NCBI RefSeq assembly: GCF_022682495.2 | Contig: NC_071389.1 | Coordinates: forward strand, 7,121,199 to 7,185,198 | Reading direction: 5' to 3' | From: Desmodus rotundus | Lineage: Eukaryota > Chordata > Mammalia > Chiroptera > Phyllostomidae | Length of the DNA: 64,000 bases | Shown here: positions 1-12,871 of the stretch, piece by piece | How the letters are laid out: the number at the start of each line of letters is the position of its first letter | How positions within the stretch are numbered: the stretch's first letter is position 1 | Position numbers and translations under genes: made by a program | The notes under the pieces: generated by a model | Told to the model about the DNA's origin: nothing | Database searches by the model: none | The model's input: only the letters and a program-made list of their open reading frames with translations

Positions 1-2587
1 CAGACTGCTAGCCAGTTGCCTCCTGGGGAAACATGACCCAGGTCAGTAACTCTCCAGTGTCCTTCCTTGATGGAATGACCAGCATTCTTCTGTCCCTGGG
101 TCCTTACCCACGCCCAGCCTGTCTCAGAGGAGGAGCCCCAAGATCGATGGCCCTCTCCACTCTCTGGGCTGCAGAAGCGGCAGCCTCTGAAGCCACCAGT
201 TGTAACACAGGGTTGTGGCCACTGGTCTGTGCGCACCCACTGTGCACCCAGCACTGTTCTGAGTGTGGGGGCCCAACAACGCAGAGGAGGGACAAGCAGC
301 TCTGGCTTCACGTAGCTTCCATTCAACTCCTAGCAAACTTTGTGGGCTGTGGCTGGGTTCAGATCATGCGCCTGCTCCCTGGGGGAGGTTGGTGGCTGGA
401 AAGAGGGTGAGTCACTGGCTGGCTCTGCAGCCCTCCTCTCAGGGTCTCAATTCCCCCTCTGCCACCTAAAGTCCAGCCTTGGGGCCTGAAACCGATCCTG
501 GGTGTCCCTGTGAGTGTGGCAGCCGTGTGCACTTCCACTCTCGTGACAGTTGGTTTTCAGTGCCCTTGTCCATTTTTGAACTGCCTTCTTTTTCATCTCA
601 GTTGTTTGATAGGAAAAGGTTGTGTAAAACGTCTGGCCCGAATGAACGGGCGGTCTTGAAAAAGCGAACAAGTCACAGAGCTGGCACCTCGGGAGCTGCA
701 GCACCCCCATACCTGCTTGGCTTTGGTCCTGAGGGAGGCTCTCCCTGTGGCTGAGTGCGCAGGCTGTGCCCTAGTTCGCAGGCTGTGCCGGGGGCGGGGC
801 TGGCTGGGGTGCTAAGGACAGACACGCCCCAGCCCCTCTTCGGTCAGGGCAGCTCCACTCTCGGGCTGCGTGGACTCAGGTTATCTTCCAAACTCCACCT
901 GGAGAAAGTGCTCTGCCACTGAAAACCTCTGTTAGGGTGAATTTTGTGAATGGCGATAGCCTAAAACCCTGTCAATTCCCATTCCACAAATTTGACGCTT
1001 GGTATCATCCCTGAGCTGCTGGGTCGGTTGGCTCTAGCTCTTTACAGACAGTTCTTCAAGCAGATGGGGTGCGGCTGGGGTAGGCCACATGAAGAGCACT
1101 GAGGCGCTGGTTCCTCCGAGTGCCCGAACATCCGATGTGCTCCTGACGAGCCGTTCTCGCGTGATTCAGCACATCAGGCTTCCCGTAGCGTGCTGTCAGA
1201 CTGCTTACATCCTAGTTCCGCATTTTGGTGTTTTAAATTGACTTGACACCCAGTAATTCTGAATAAGGGTAGGTGAGAGGGAGACAGCTTTTATGCGTGC
1301 CTACTATGTACGCTGTGCTGGCCACTCTTCATGTATCGTCTCAACATCATCAGCCGAGAAGTAGCCTTGTCTTGTTTCCGGGAAGGAAGCCTCGCGCTCA
1401 CTTGGCTCGGGACTGCCTGGCCGGGACTTCAGCCTGTCTCCAGGGCCTCCACGCTCCTGACTTTCGTCTGTCTCTTAAAAGAGGTCAACTTTGGGGGGAA
1501 GGTAGAAAATAGAATGATTTTTTTTTAAAATTATGTAATCATTTATTAGAAATCAGTCTGAAAATACCTGGTTTATTTAGTCAGCTTGTTATCATTAGAA
1601 TTTTGTACTTAATAGCCACAAAATCAAGTTTGCCAGAAATTGTGTGTTTTGGCCCAGGTGAAATATCCTGGGATTGGCGTTAATGGTGACAGTTTAGCAG
1701 GGAACTTGACCCTGGTTAAGGGGTTCCTGTAAGGAGGCCCTCCTTAGTCTGATTCAGAATGTGGTACTTGGGACACAGGGGAGCTTGCTGGCATTTGTAA
1801 AATACCTTGTTTTTGTGACAGTGTTGAAAGTTGCAGCAACCTTGTAAGTTATCTACTATTCTTGTAAGAAGCAAAGCCACCCCAGAGTGCACGCAGAGGT
1901 TGGGCATTTTGGAAATCCAGCGCTATGAGGCTGTATTCTCACCGTAACGTTGTCCACTGGGTGGAATTCCTGATGAAGCTTGTATGCTTTGCTGCCCCCC
2001 CGCCCCACGAACAGGTAGTCTCACCCCAAGGCAGTTAGGTGGCGAGGGAAGAGCCTTCGGAGTTTTCTTCTCAGATTTTAAACCCCGGTAGTCATATCTG
2101 TTGGCATTAGTGCTACCCACTGTCACAGTTGCAATGTTGTGGGGTCCCCAAAACATGTGTTGGGTTATAGGAAGCCTTGACCCTTATGAACAAGTCAGGT
2201 GTGAATCCCACTGATGGGACAAACCCAGTCCAGGAAATGTCTTCCCCCACCGCAGGACATCAAAAACCTAACAGCGACAGCAGTAGAATTTCCGACAATT
2301 TCCCGAGTCAGGGTCTTCCCCACATTTCCCGGTGCAGCCCCGCAGTGCGGGGTTCTGTGCGCTGTCTCGCAGATGACTTCAGAACGCCAGGGCGGGGCAA
2401 CTGGAGTGCTGTTAACAAGAAAGCAAAGGGAGAGGGGAGTGTTTCAGTTTGAAGCTCCTTCCCTCACAAGAAAACTAGGTTGGGTGTTAGACCCTGGCCC
2501 ACCTTGGCCTTCAGCTGCCTGAGCTAGGTTAGGGCCCCTCTTGTGCACCCATGGCACCCTCTGCAGAGGTGCGTCATCACTAGAGGT
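1..2587. other. VPS13D intron, no exon or repeat recognised
   Basis: I see no splice-bounded open frame and no repeat I can name. By position it should be intronic sequence of VPS13D upstream of the exon at 9263. A short imperfect tandem motif of about 19 bp lies at 757-793 (two copies of CGCAGGCTGTGCC). Confidence 0.5.
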
Positions 2588-2800
2588 GGCATTTTACTGA
2601 GTGCCCGTATGTACCAAGTACTGTTATAAGCACTATACATGTATTGGGTCACTCCTCACAACAACCCCAGTATTGTCCCCCTTTTATAGATGAGGGGACC
2701 AAGGCTCTGAGAGGTGGCATAACTTGCCCTAGGTCCCAGTTTGTGAACAGGGAAGCTGGGGTTCAATGCCAGGCAGCCTGGCTCCAGAGCCTGTCTTCTC
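2588..2800 (+). repeat. MIR SINE
   Basis: The sequence follows the MIR core: a 'tactgagtgcc...accaagtactgttataagcac' type segment, then 'ttttatagatgagg', 'ctctgagaggt' and a terminal 'ggttcaatgccaggcagcctgg' type tail. It is diverged and ancient, as expected of MIR. Confidence 0.85.
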
Positions 2801-5029
2801 AGCTGTTGTGGCCTCTTTCTCTTTATCTCCTCTGGGACACTCCGGTGAGGTCCCTGCAAACGTCGTCCCTGAAGGCCTAGCTCTGGCCTGCCCATGGGAT
2901 AGCTCAGGAAAGGTTCCTGAAACGGGGTGGGGACAGGGCCGTGGCAGGCGCAGGCCATCCCAAGCCTTTGAGCAGGCCCACTTTCCTGGCTCTCTTGGTT
3001 TGGGTCCTCAGTAGTTCCGTTCGGGGCCAGGCTCTACTGCCATAGGGTCCTTTCCCACCCGACCTAAATTGCATGGGCTCACAATCCACATTGTCTTGGT
3101 TCCAGATTTTCCGCAGTGAGAGCTCCATGGTCATTGTGAAAACTGTGTTAAACACTGTCTCTAGAGAGGTTCTAGGATGTGGGTTTCTGTTTCCATGGAA
3201 CTGTGGGAAAGAATCTCCGATGTCAACTGAGCCAAACTCAGGAGGTTTCACTCTCTCGTCGAGTCCCTCTGAGTCCAGCCCACGCTGAGAGGAGTGGATC
3301 CGCGTGTGCGGAAGGGATGCCTTCCTGTGAAGTCTTCGGGAGTGGGCGCAGCGGGGAGTGGCAGGCCACAGGGCGGGGAGCAGGTGGAGCCCATGGCTCG
3401 CAGGCCTCTGGAACTTGTGACACTGTCCTGCCGGGGCTGCCAGCGGGAGTTGGACCAGCTCTGATGCTCCAGCGCAGAGTGCCATTTAGGCAGACTGGTG
3501 AGTTCCTTTCAGAGAGCTGACAGGTGCTTGACTGAGCCACTCAGCTGAGAACCTCGGTATCTTTAGCTGTTACCGACCAACAGGACTTGAAGAGGTGGTG
3601 TGGGCTGACCTTCTGTTCTCTGTGTGCCTGTCTGTGCCCAGTGGAGCGCAGTGTGTATCAGAAAGACATTTAATTAAAACAAAAGCCAAGGGCACACACA
3701 TGAAATAAATGCAGGCACAATCCATCATTTTGTTGGGGTCAGCACACAGAGTCCCTAAGGACGGTGGCCGTCATCAGTTGAATAAACATTCTGTTACGTT
3801 AGGAAGTCGCCTGTTTGACACACACACTTCTTCTCGCCTACTGATTGTTTTTGAAGCTCCCTTGGTTGACAGACATTGGCCACGACAGATTTCTCAAGCC
3901 GACTAATAAACGCTGCGCAGGGGTAGGTGTATGTGTGTACAACATCTGTCTTCAACTAATACGACTGTGACGTGGTTACTCATCGGGTGCGCGGAGAACA
4001 AATGACGGCTGGCCAACTGTTGACCCTCGGGCCGAAAGGCACGATCAACCGAGCGGAACTGGTTAGATCTCCCCGTGTCACCTTGTTTGGATTTGTTGCT
4101 GCTTAGAGAAGGGACGGGGCTTGCTTCCGCTGCGCCGGCCTTTGGTTGGGGGGCCTCCCGTGCGTGTCTGATTGCAGTGGCCAGCTGCAGGCTCCGGAAT
4201 TGATCTCTCTCGGGTGGGTATCTGCAGTGGATCAGCCACTGTATCAGCAGCCCTTTCCCGGGGGAGAGTCGTCCGTGCTGCACAGCCCACTCCCTGACGT
4301 GTTCACGGAGTTCAAAGCTCACGCTGGTTCGGCGCTGACATTTTGGATTAGCTGGTTGACTGGAAGGCCTGCTTCTTTCTATACACTGTGAAATTTATAA
4401 ACCGCAGCAGCTGAGGGCTTCAAATGGCCGAACAGCCCCCAGCTGGCAGCAATTAAATGCGCCGCAGACCCTTGGCTGAAGCAGGGTTTGCGGAGGCAGA
4501 GTTGCTGCACACGCACTGGAGAGACTCAGGCCGTAAACTGCCTTTCGTGCCGAGTGTTAGTCGGTAGGAGGCACCGTCAGCGAGGATGGGCAGGTGAGTG
4601 GGAGCCAGGCAGGCAGGGGAGGCCAGAGGCTGGGCCCAGGAAGGTCCATCAGTGGTCGGCCTGCGTGGCTTGGCAGTTGAACTTTCTGCTCTGGTTCCCA
4701 CGGGCAGGCGCCGAAGCTACTCTGCCTTTTTGTTGGACACTGTTACCCCTTAGGCTGAAAGAGAGGGTGGGAATGAGAAGACGGCAAGTTGCCATTTTTG
4801 TACCGAGTCTAGCAGCAAACATTTGAGTCGAGGCCAATGCTGTGTGATAAGCAATTTACATCAATTTAAATTATAAAAATTCAGTTTCTGAGTCACACTG
4901 GCTGCATTTCAGGGGCTCAGCAGTCACACATGGCCATTGGCTATGTGTCACCCAGCGCTGTGCTGTCTTCGAGGGTACCAAGTAGCTGGAAGAGACGTTA
5001 CTAGGCTCTCCTAAATGCATTGTGGGTGG
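2801..5029. other. Intronic sequence, nothing recognised
   Basis: There is no exon with consensus splice sites and no repeat I can name with confidence. Open frames on both strands are short and unlike any known family. Confidence 0.4.
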
Positions 5030-5420
5030 AGTGCAAATTTGTTCAGCCACTTTGAAAACAATTTGAATTCTGCTGGGTGAACGTTCATGCCCTGTGGTCT
5101 GGCAAATCCCTCTTAGACGTGTACCCAAAGAAACTCCAGCCTGTGTTCCCCAGGAGCACGTGCGGGAGTGCTCAGTGCGGCACTGCGGGTAATAGCGGAG
5201 CCTGTCAACAGCGCCTGGGCTCCCGGCAGGAAGATGGACGGACGGTGGTATGTCTGTGCAGCGGAATAGGAACGAGTAGGCACAACCCGTGGACGGTACA
5301 GCTGCGCACAGAAGAACGACTGAATTGTAGCAATTTGACTTCAGGGAGGCAGAAATAAGTCCCAAACATAAAAAAGCAGTGATATCCTTTTTCAAAAGCT
5401 CAAAACAACTGAAACCAAAG
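5030..5420 (+). repeat. Old LINE-1 fragment (end of ORF2 / 3' UTR)
   Basis: The order of decayed motifs matches the 3' end of mammalian L1M elements: a 'cagccactttgaaaacaatttg' segment, 'gtacccaaagaaactc', a block around 'ggtatgtctgtgcagcggaatag', and a final 'cttcagggaggcagaaataag' block. Divergence is high, so the subfamily is not assigned. Confidence 0.6.
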
Positions 5421-7139
5421 ACTATAACAAGACCATTACTGGAGCATACTTTGAAATGTGATCAGTCCACCTGAAGAAGAAAAGCGAGGGAGTGATAACT
5501 GCAGGCTTCGGAACAGTGGCCGTCTCAGACAGAGGAGGGCCGGGTGCAGTGAGGGGACAGCAGAAGGCCACAAAGACAGACTCAGTGATGGCCAACAATG
5601 GAGTTTTCGTGCGGGGGATTGTGGTTTCACAGATGTTTATGACATCATTTAAAATGAACAGAGAAAAGCCCAGTGATGAAAGTGGGCCTTGAGCTGAGGG
5701 CAATGATGAGTAAAAAAAGAAAGAAGGAAAGTCCGTTCCCTCCGGGTGCTGATAGGTTCCCAGGAGCATACATGAAAGTGACCTAAGACGAGTCACTCGT
5801 GGAGGGACTTGCGATATTCCTGAGCCAGCGCGTGAACCCGGTACGCCTCTGCTCCACGCAGCCCCACCATTTCCAAGGGCTGTGTGACTGCACTGTGCCT
5901 TCCCGCGTGTGCGGGAAACAGCCCCGCCATGCAGTGACCTGCCCTCAAGAGGAGCGCTTTCAACTCTTTGCTGGCTTGCAAGGTTTGAAAACACTAGCTT
6001 TTTGGGGTTTACTTATAATTCTTTGACTATGTTTGGGACCAAATTTATTCACACAGTGATTTTAAGCACCAACCTCCCAGCTTCTACCTCAGGAGTGAAA
6101 ATTCTAGTTGAGTTTCGGAGAAGAAAGTAGTTTTTGAGGCACTGACAGGGATGAGGTAAGAGGGGAGATTGTGGGAAGAACTCCTTTAATCTAGCTTCCT
6201 GCTTCTAGTAAGAGCGTCTCTGAGTCACCCCTTCTAGAAGTAGCCCCGCTATTTATAAAGCTACGAGAGAAGGCTGCGTTTCCGCTAGTGACAGAAGTGA
6301 ACTTGCGCTCTCTCTTCTACGCCATGAAAAATGGGCCTGGAATGCCGCAGCGCGCCCCTCCATCAGCACCGTCTGAGCGCTCTTCCCAGCCTCCCCTTGC
6401 TTTTTGGTGGATCAGAGTGAGGGTCCTAGACATGGGAAGACAGTCCACCTCGGCTGGGAAAACTGGGGAGAAAAGCAGCAACAACAGGCAGGCAGTGTAG
6501 ACCCCCGGGAGCCGCTCCGCTTTTGTGCTCCTTGTGTTTGGGCAGGTTCGCCATCCGCAAGTCAGAAGATGACATATTGGGAACGGTGGTGAGATTGGGT
6601 CAGCGAAATTGGGGCTGGGGCCCTGGGGCAGGTCACTGAGTCAAGCAGTCACTGACGGCAGCAGAAAGCTGTTTGGTAAGGTGATGATGTGGAGCACACT
6701 CACTCACCTTCCCAGCTCTCCCGTCGTCGGGGCAAGGGGTGATCTCCAAGGGCTCTGATCCAGAAACAGGCCGCCTTTCCTCGGCTGCTCTGGCGTCTCG
6801 GGACCCCGTCAGAGACGCGTGGTGCTTGTTTGTCCTAAGTGCTCCCCTCCTCGGTAGCGTGTTTCTCCCGCTTGCAGTGTTGATGGGAAGACAGGTTCTT
6901 CTGAGGGAAATGCGTGGGCCAGCCCAGGCGGCATTCCAGGAGGTTGCCTTCGGGCCCCTTCCTTTGCTTGGTCAGTGAACTGGGCAGACACACCCCGACC
7001 CTTCTGTCAGGAGGTTGGCTCCCATTTTGCCTCGCCTTTGCTGACTGTCAGAACTCAGACTGTCGTCTGCGAGCTCTCCACCGCAGTTCCCTGCTTTTAG
7101 CTCCGTAGTCACAATGGCCCTTATACCTGCCCCCACCTG
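5421..7139. other. Intronic sequence, nothing recognised
   Basis: No exon, RNA gene or clearly identifiable repeat is seen. Open frames here overlap on both strands and have no family resemblance. Confidence 0.4.
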
Positions 7140-7330
7140 CGAGTGCACTCATTCGTTCATTCATCTGGTGTGTATCGCTTCTCTACTGTGAATCATGCTT
7201 GGTTCTTGTTTTCAGGATGGCAGGGAACGAAACAAAATCCCTTTTCCCATGGCGCTTACGTTCCCGATGGGGAGCCGAGATGCGAAGCAAATGTGTTTTG
7301 ATCACATGACCGACCTGATCTTGGTGGTGA
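7140..7330 (+). repeat. Unassigned ancient interspersed repeat
   Basis: It begins 'cattcgttcattcatctgg' and continues with a decayed 'catggcgcttacgttcccgatgggga' block. That order is common to many mammalian-wide old repeats. I cannot decide the family by eye. Confidence 0.4.
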
Positions 7331-8954
7331 TTTGAAAGGGTCATTCACATTACTATGTGGAGAATGGACAGGGTGGAAATAGAAGAATAAGTTACAAGGT
7401 TCTTGTAATAACCCTTTCCAAACCCAGAGACCACGTGTTAGTGATGGCAGACATGGAGGAATAGTCGGATTGGAGATATGTATGGAAACTTAGCCTACGG
7501 ACCTCCCAGTAGATCGGGGAGGGTGTTGAAAAGCGGTGAGGAACAGGCCCCGTCACATCCCTCTTGGAGGGGCCTTTGGGCTTCTGCCACGATAGGCCAG
7601 CCCTCTCCCAGGAGCTTCCAGGGGGCAAGATGGTAGGACTGCCTCGGGGAAAAGACCCTTGACTAGGCTGCCCCAGGCCATGTGTGGAATGGTGGTGGAC
7701 ATTTCACTAGGCAGGGGGACAGGACAGGGCTCTGCTGCCTGGAAAGCCCACTGCGCTGCCGCCCTGGTTTCCGTCCTTGCCCCGGCTGGCTGGTGTCATC
7801 CCGGCAGCTCCGCCTCTCCACTGGAGCCCCTACACTGCTGCCCACCCTAACCTCTGCAGCCAATGGGGCACCTAGGTCTTGGCAAAGAGGGAACTGAGGC
7901 TCTGCCTGGTGGGAGTGCGTGGGTATATGAAGCAAGTAGAATTATTTTTCACCCTTGAGTGCAGCTTGTGGAGACTCCCTTACTGTCTCCTAACGTCACC
8001 CTTGAAGAGCACAATTAGTAGTACTCAGGGCACTCTGATGACTGAACTGTCAAAAAATTATCCCCGGATTTCTGGCTTTCCGGCACATAGCAAACGTCAC
8101 CCAGGTGTGGGGCTTCCGACATCCCGGCCTGGTGAGCAGAGTGCTGGCCAGGGTCCAGGAGTCTGCCATTGTCCTAGTTTTGCAGGTAACCCACTGTGCA
8201 TCCTGTGGCAACTTGCTGACTTTCTGCCCGTGTCATCACCCTGATTGTCCCCCCATCACTTGTCGCCCTTGCGAGCAAGTCCCCACAGTACGGTTAGGGC
8301 CTAGCTGTGAGCGCTGATTCAGTGCGTGAGCCCGTCCCCCTCTTCCGGATGTGTCTAGCGAGGGGTGTTTTGCTTCAGTGGAATCCAGGAACAAATAATG
8401 AAAAGTACAGCAAGTACAAGGCCGAGGACAGACCCGGCACACTCTTATCAGTCATCTGAAATATGTACAGCCTTTCCAAGACAAATACGGACTCCTGTTT
8501 CTAGGAAAACACCAAAAAGCACTTATCAATTATCCCGCATGCGGTCTGTGGACAAAGACAACAGCAGCCTACCCCGAAAGCTGTAGCAAAGCAGATTCCT
8601 CTGGGCAGCTGGCAGCTGAGTGGCACGAGTTAGAGCCACTGCAGAAAGCAGGCTGCGGCCTGGGCCCTGTCCAGGGGTCCTTTCTTCCCAGGGGTCATGA
8701 GTTTCCCGTGCCCTCACCCTGTGCCCAGGCAGCCGAGCTCATCTTAGAGGACATCCAGAAGCTGCGTGTGCACCTTCTAAATGCCCAGGGCCCCTCACTC
8801 TCCTTCCCAACCCCTTGCAAGTGCAGAGATGCCTCTCCCAAAGACATGCCTGGGAAAGTGGGGTTGGCCAACGGGAAGCCCACTAAGGGCACCCACGACA
8901 GGCATGCTGGCCCCTGGTGGACAGCCACATCTGTCAAGCACAGGCTGGGCGGGC
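7331..8954. other. Intronic sequence, nothing recognised
   Basis: No splice-bounded coding segment is recognised. The segment is of mixed composition with no low-complexity tract of note. Confidence 0.4.
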
Positions 8955-9105
8955 GCTATGTTATTTGACCTTCAGAGCAGCTCTACGAGATAGGTGTCAG
9001 CATCCCGTTTTACAGGAACCGGGGGTTGGAGAGGTTAACTGGCTCGTCCCCATCCCAGAAATGGCAAAGGCGAGGTTCTAATTCAAAACCGGTGTGTTTA
9101 CCCTG
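8955..9105 (+). repeat. MIR SINE
   Basis: MIR-like order: 'gagcagctctacgagataggt', 'atcccgttttacagg', 'gagaggttaactggc' and 'ttctaattcaaaacc'. It ends about 155 bases before a VPS13D exon. Confidence 0.75.
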
Positions 9106-9262
9106 GTCTTACCGCGCGTCCACAGCTAATCCTGTGCTTTCGTTCTGCTCGCCCAGTTTAGAGTGGGCTTGCAGGAAGTAGTGCTTTTGTCTTAGATGAG
9201 GTGGGGAAATCACTTTAATCTAACACCTAACCTCTTTGCTTTTTGTCCACGTACCCTTCTAG

Positions 9263-9394
9263 GACTCAAGCGCAGAGGGCGCGGAAACCGCGCTGCTGCA
9301 TGGGGCCCCAGGGGCTGCTGCCCCGCTATTCGGAGAGCCAGGCGGAAGGGCAGGAGCAGCTGTTCAAACTGACGGACAACATACAGGACGAGTT
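9263..9394 (+). CDS. VPS13D: VPS13D, third-from-last coding exon
   Basis: This exon encodes the start of the last ~168 residues of vacuolar protein sorting 13D, a very large bridge-like lipid-transfer protein at ER-mitochondria and peroxisome contacts (family knowledge). It is bounded by an AG acceptor after a pyrimidine tract at 9261-9262 and a consensus GTGAGT donor at 9395-9400. The frame gives 43 complete codons, including RKPRCCMGPQGLLPRYSES and QLFKLTDNIQDE. It ends with the first two bases of a Phe codon completed by the next exon. The phase is 2 at both ends. A second AG lies 13 bases into the exon, so the acceptor choice is the least certain point. The exon precedes the C-terminal PH-like fold. 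Earlier exons lie outside the window or were not recognised. Confidence 0.88.
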
Positions 9395-10344
9395 GTGAGT
9401 GGGGAACCAGCCACGTGGGCCCACCGAGCTGTCTCTTCTGTCTCTGGGTCTGGGAAGGTCTTACCTGGTCCGAGTGTCATCAGGAGTCTTGGACCTGGGA
9501 GCCGATGACTCCTTGGTTCCCGGTGTTCTGTAGGTGCAGTAGAGCTGCTTGAAAACAGCCTTCCACTCCAAGCAGTGGTTCTCAAACTGGGTTCAGAGGG
9601 AGACCTTAATGTTTTATTTCTAGAAAATGTCAGTTTCTTTCTAGTTAGAGCAAAAAGAGATGATAATAAAATGCTCTCAATTTTAAGGGGCTTTTTCGCC
9701 CATAAAATTGTCTTAAACTTTAATGTTCTATTGTTTGTTGCTGAAAGCTAGTGAAACAAAACGGATAAACCAATAACAAGTAGTAGCTGAAAAATTTGGG
9801 AGTAGTTTCCCTATAATTGTTTTGTTACTCTTTGAATGCGGAGCCTTATATTCTTGGGATCTTACAGTATTTGAAACTAGTGACGTTATCCCCAGGTCAC
9901 ATAATGGAGTTCAGTGTATCACTATTTATGATGCTTTGCAGACACAGTTTCATGTAAAATGCTCTCTAACCTAAACAGATGTCAGAACCACCAGCCCAGA
10001 GAAAGCAGTTAGTTATACCTGATGAGTAGCAAAATGCTAGTTTAATTTCTTTTAATGCTTATGCATCGCCTTTAAGATAAAGCAAGCTAGGGAGTTTTCC
10101 GAGGGCCGCGGCCGTGGGTGGGTGGGGAAGTGTGTGAAGCAGAGGCTGACTCTCAGGCGGCCATCGGCGCCATTGGTAGAGACCGAGCACGCTGGCCCCA
10201 TCTCGTGTTGCTGGAGCGGTGCCTGAGCGGGGACATCAGAAGTGGAGTTCAGAACCTACTTGTCGCCTCTGGATGTGTTGTGTGTGACCCAAGTCCCCTG
10301 CAAGGCTTGGGGAAGGCCTCCTGGCAGTGGGGACTCATCACAGT
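9395..10344. other. VPS13D intron; possible hAT terminal inverted repeat at 9573
   Basis: The intron continues. A CAGTGGTTCTCAAACTGG motif near 9573 resembles the terminus of hAT-Charlie transposons, but I found no partner terminus nearby. The AT-rich stretch to about 10080 has no other recognised feature. Confidence 0.35.
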
Positions 10345-11129
10345 GTCTCAGCCACCATAACAAAACCCCGAGACCACGGGGCTTAAACAGCGTCCATTTT
10401 CATTGCCTTTAATGTGAGCCTCACACTTAACGCGACGTACGGTGTGGATCCAAGTTGCCGAGATGCGCTTTCACTAGGACCGTTTGAGATCAAAGCTCTA
10501 GAACACGTATCCAGACATCTTCCAGCCTGTCATCCCCTCTCCAGTCAGTAATGTTCGCGTTTCCATCTTTCAGGAAGTTACAGATTAGTCTAACTCTCCA
10601 ATATAGTCAGCGTGTAGATTTGTTTTCTTGTAGTTTGGGAGGTTGGGAAGTTCAAGGTCCAGGTGAGGCCCCGTCCAGTTCCTGGTGAAGGATCTCCTCC
10701 TGCCTTGCAGATGGCCGCCTTCTCACTGTGTCCTCACATGGCACAGCGAGAGAAAGATCCCCTCTGGTGTCTGTCGTAAGGACACTTACCGGATCAGGGC
10801 TCACCCTTCTGATCTTGTTTAACCTTAATTACTCCCACACTTTATTTTTTTTTTTAAGATTTTATTTATTTTTAGAGAGGAAGAGAGCGAGAAAGAGAGA
10901 GGGAAACATCAGTGTGTGGTTGCCTCTCATATGCTGCCTATTGGGGACCTGGCCTGCAACCCAGGCACGTGCCCTGACTGGGAATCGAACCAGCAGCCCT
11001 TTGGTTTGCAGGGCGGTACTCAGTCCACTGAGGCACACCAGCTGGGCTGCATCCATGCTTTAAACAGTCACACTGCGGTGAAGGCTCCAACGTGGGGACT
11101 GAAGAGGGGACACAATTCAGTCCATAGCA
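10345..11129 (-). mobile_element. ERVL-MaLR-type solitary LTR, interrupted by a VES SINE
   Basis: Read on the minus strand, the segment starts TGCTATGGACTGAATTGTG near 11129. It then shows the 'gttaaacaagatcag...gtccttacgacagac' block, 'gtgaggacacagtgagaaggcggccatctgcaagg', and ends near 10345 in a '...taagccccgtggtctcgg...ttgttatgg' block. This is the layout of mammalian MaLR LTRs (MLT1-like). No internal retroviral genes are present. Part of the middle (10420-10560) is strongly diverged. A VES SINE splits it at 10845-11047. Confidence 0.65.
10845..11047 (-). mobile_element. VES SINE copy 1
   Basis: A bat tRNA-derived SINE in reverse orientation. A T-rich tail ('ttttttttttaagatttt') is followed by the GA-rich stretch, 'ggggacctggcctgcaaccc', the reversed B box 'tgggaatcgaacc', and the reversed head ending 'accagctgggc'. 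It sits inside the MaLR LTR and is therefore younger than it. Confidence 0.9.
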
Positions 11130-11384
11130 TGCGTCATCAGTACCTTCTGTTCTCTTAGTCTGGCCTCGGCTCCGGTCCTCATTCCTGTACCCCAGATCCC
11201 AGTGAGGCTTCATGCCAGGGAGAACTGTGCCCTCCTGCTTCCTCGGGGTGAGGACTGGGTGCCATGACTGCCCTTTATACCCCTGGCTGGTGGAACTTTC
11301 GGCCTTGGGATGGGAGGCCCAGAGTCATCCCTCAGGTGTGGCAGGGCACAGGGCTGAGTCCGCCAGACTGGCAACCCCGTAAGA

Positions 11385-11485
11385 GCTGGGGGTTTTGTCC
11401 GTTCTCTTCACAGAAGAGGCCTCAGCACCCAGAACGGTGCCTGGCACATAGTAGGCACTCTGGAAATATCTGTCCTCGAGTGATA
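11385..11485 (+). repeat. L2 LINE 3' end
   Basis: The diagnostic L2 terminus 'ggtgcctggcacatagtaggcactc' is present, preceded by a degraded 'tttgtccgttctcttcaca' block. Confidence 0.75.
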
Positions 11486-12871
11486 GCAGGATAGCTGCAG
11501 TTATGGATATGCATTCACTTTTCCATGGGGGGTGGTCAGAGGTTGAGATTATATGTTACTGTACATTGTGCTTTTAATTTCCACCTGAGAAAGTTATTTG
11601 ACTCACGAAAGGCATTGTCAGTAGAATGACATGTGCCAACAACACAGGGAGAAAGCGTGTGGCACAGCTAATGCTGGATTGCCCCTAGTGGGACGCACAC
11701 TCGGAACACAGCTAAAGAAAGCAGAAGACGGGGGTCCACGGGAGGTCAGGGGAGTAGATTTCCTGAAACTCTTGAAATTCATGTGAACGGGGAAAAGATA
11801 CTGGCATGAGTCGATTTTCATTCTAAAGATGAAAGCCATGGGTCCCCACCCCTGTGTGGGGTAGATCTCACCAGCGAATGTGGAAGGAGACAGGTGACCA
11901 CAGCCCTCTTCGGTGTACAAGGGAGAAGTCATCGGGGAATCGGCCAGTGTTCCTCTGATGGGTCCCCCAGTTGTCAGGCTGGGTCCCCATGGTGACATGA
12001 ATATTAGAATCATCACTTTGCAGCAAAATGGTTTTCAGGAAAAGCACACGAGGGCCAAATTATACCCCTGACTTTTATCCTAGAATTGTAATTAAAAACA
12101 TGTTTACAGACCTAATTATTTGCATATTTTCCTTCAGAGTTAACCCCTTAAATGGGTCTTTAATACCTTGCTCTACTGTTCTAACTAAATGTTTCCACAT
12201 TTTTTTCCAGTTAGATTCACTGTTTCACTTGTGGAAAATATTGTGTAATTACTTCCCGATGTAGTGAAAACCCTGCAAAGTCCCAGCACCATGGTTACTT
12301 CAACTCTGTGCTCCCAGATCAAGTTTCATTTAATTTTTTCATTTTATTTAATTAATTAGTATTAAAAAGATATTTACTGACATATGCATTAAGGTCCGGC
12401 CAGCTGAAAAGGCTTTAGTTTCAAATGAATCAAATATCTCTCTGGTATGTTGCACAATTACCATTGCTTCCCATTTTTCTCAATTTTGGTTTTGAAATAG
12501 GAACCTGACTTAAGTTGATGTCAAAGTAAAATTCACCCTATCTGATTAAATTAATTTTTCTTTATAGCTAGTGTCTATCCGTAGCCAGGAACCTCATTCT
12601 CATTGAAAGGAAGAAAGAGAGAGGGTGGGGGAGAAAGGAAGGGAGGAGGAGGTGCCTATTTCATTTCTAGCCCTTCGTCACAGACAGTTACATCCTGGCA
12701 TCGCAAGCATTAGAATGGTTCTTACCTTTTCAAAAAAGGTGCCCGTGAGCCTCCCACAGGACCTGAGAAGTTGCTCTGGCATCCTGTTTTCTGAATGTTG
12801 ACAATTGGATTGTATTTTCAAAATATAGTTTTACAAAATGACATTTATGAGATTTTCTTAATACAGAAAAA
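11486..12871. other. VPS13D intron, no gene recognised
   Basis: AT-rich intronic sequence with a purine-rich GA tract at 12605-12650. No exon or identifiable repeat is seen. Confidence 0.4.

Noticed and set aside
10845..11047. tRNA gene, because of tRNA-like A and B boxes in this and the other VES copies
   Set aside because: These are SINE heads: no cloverleaf, 200-base units with CT-rich and A-rich tails, ten dispersed copies.
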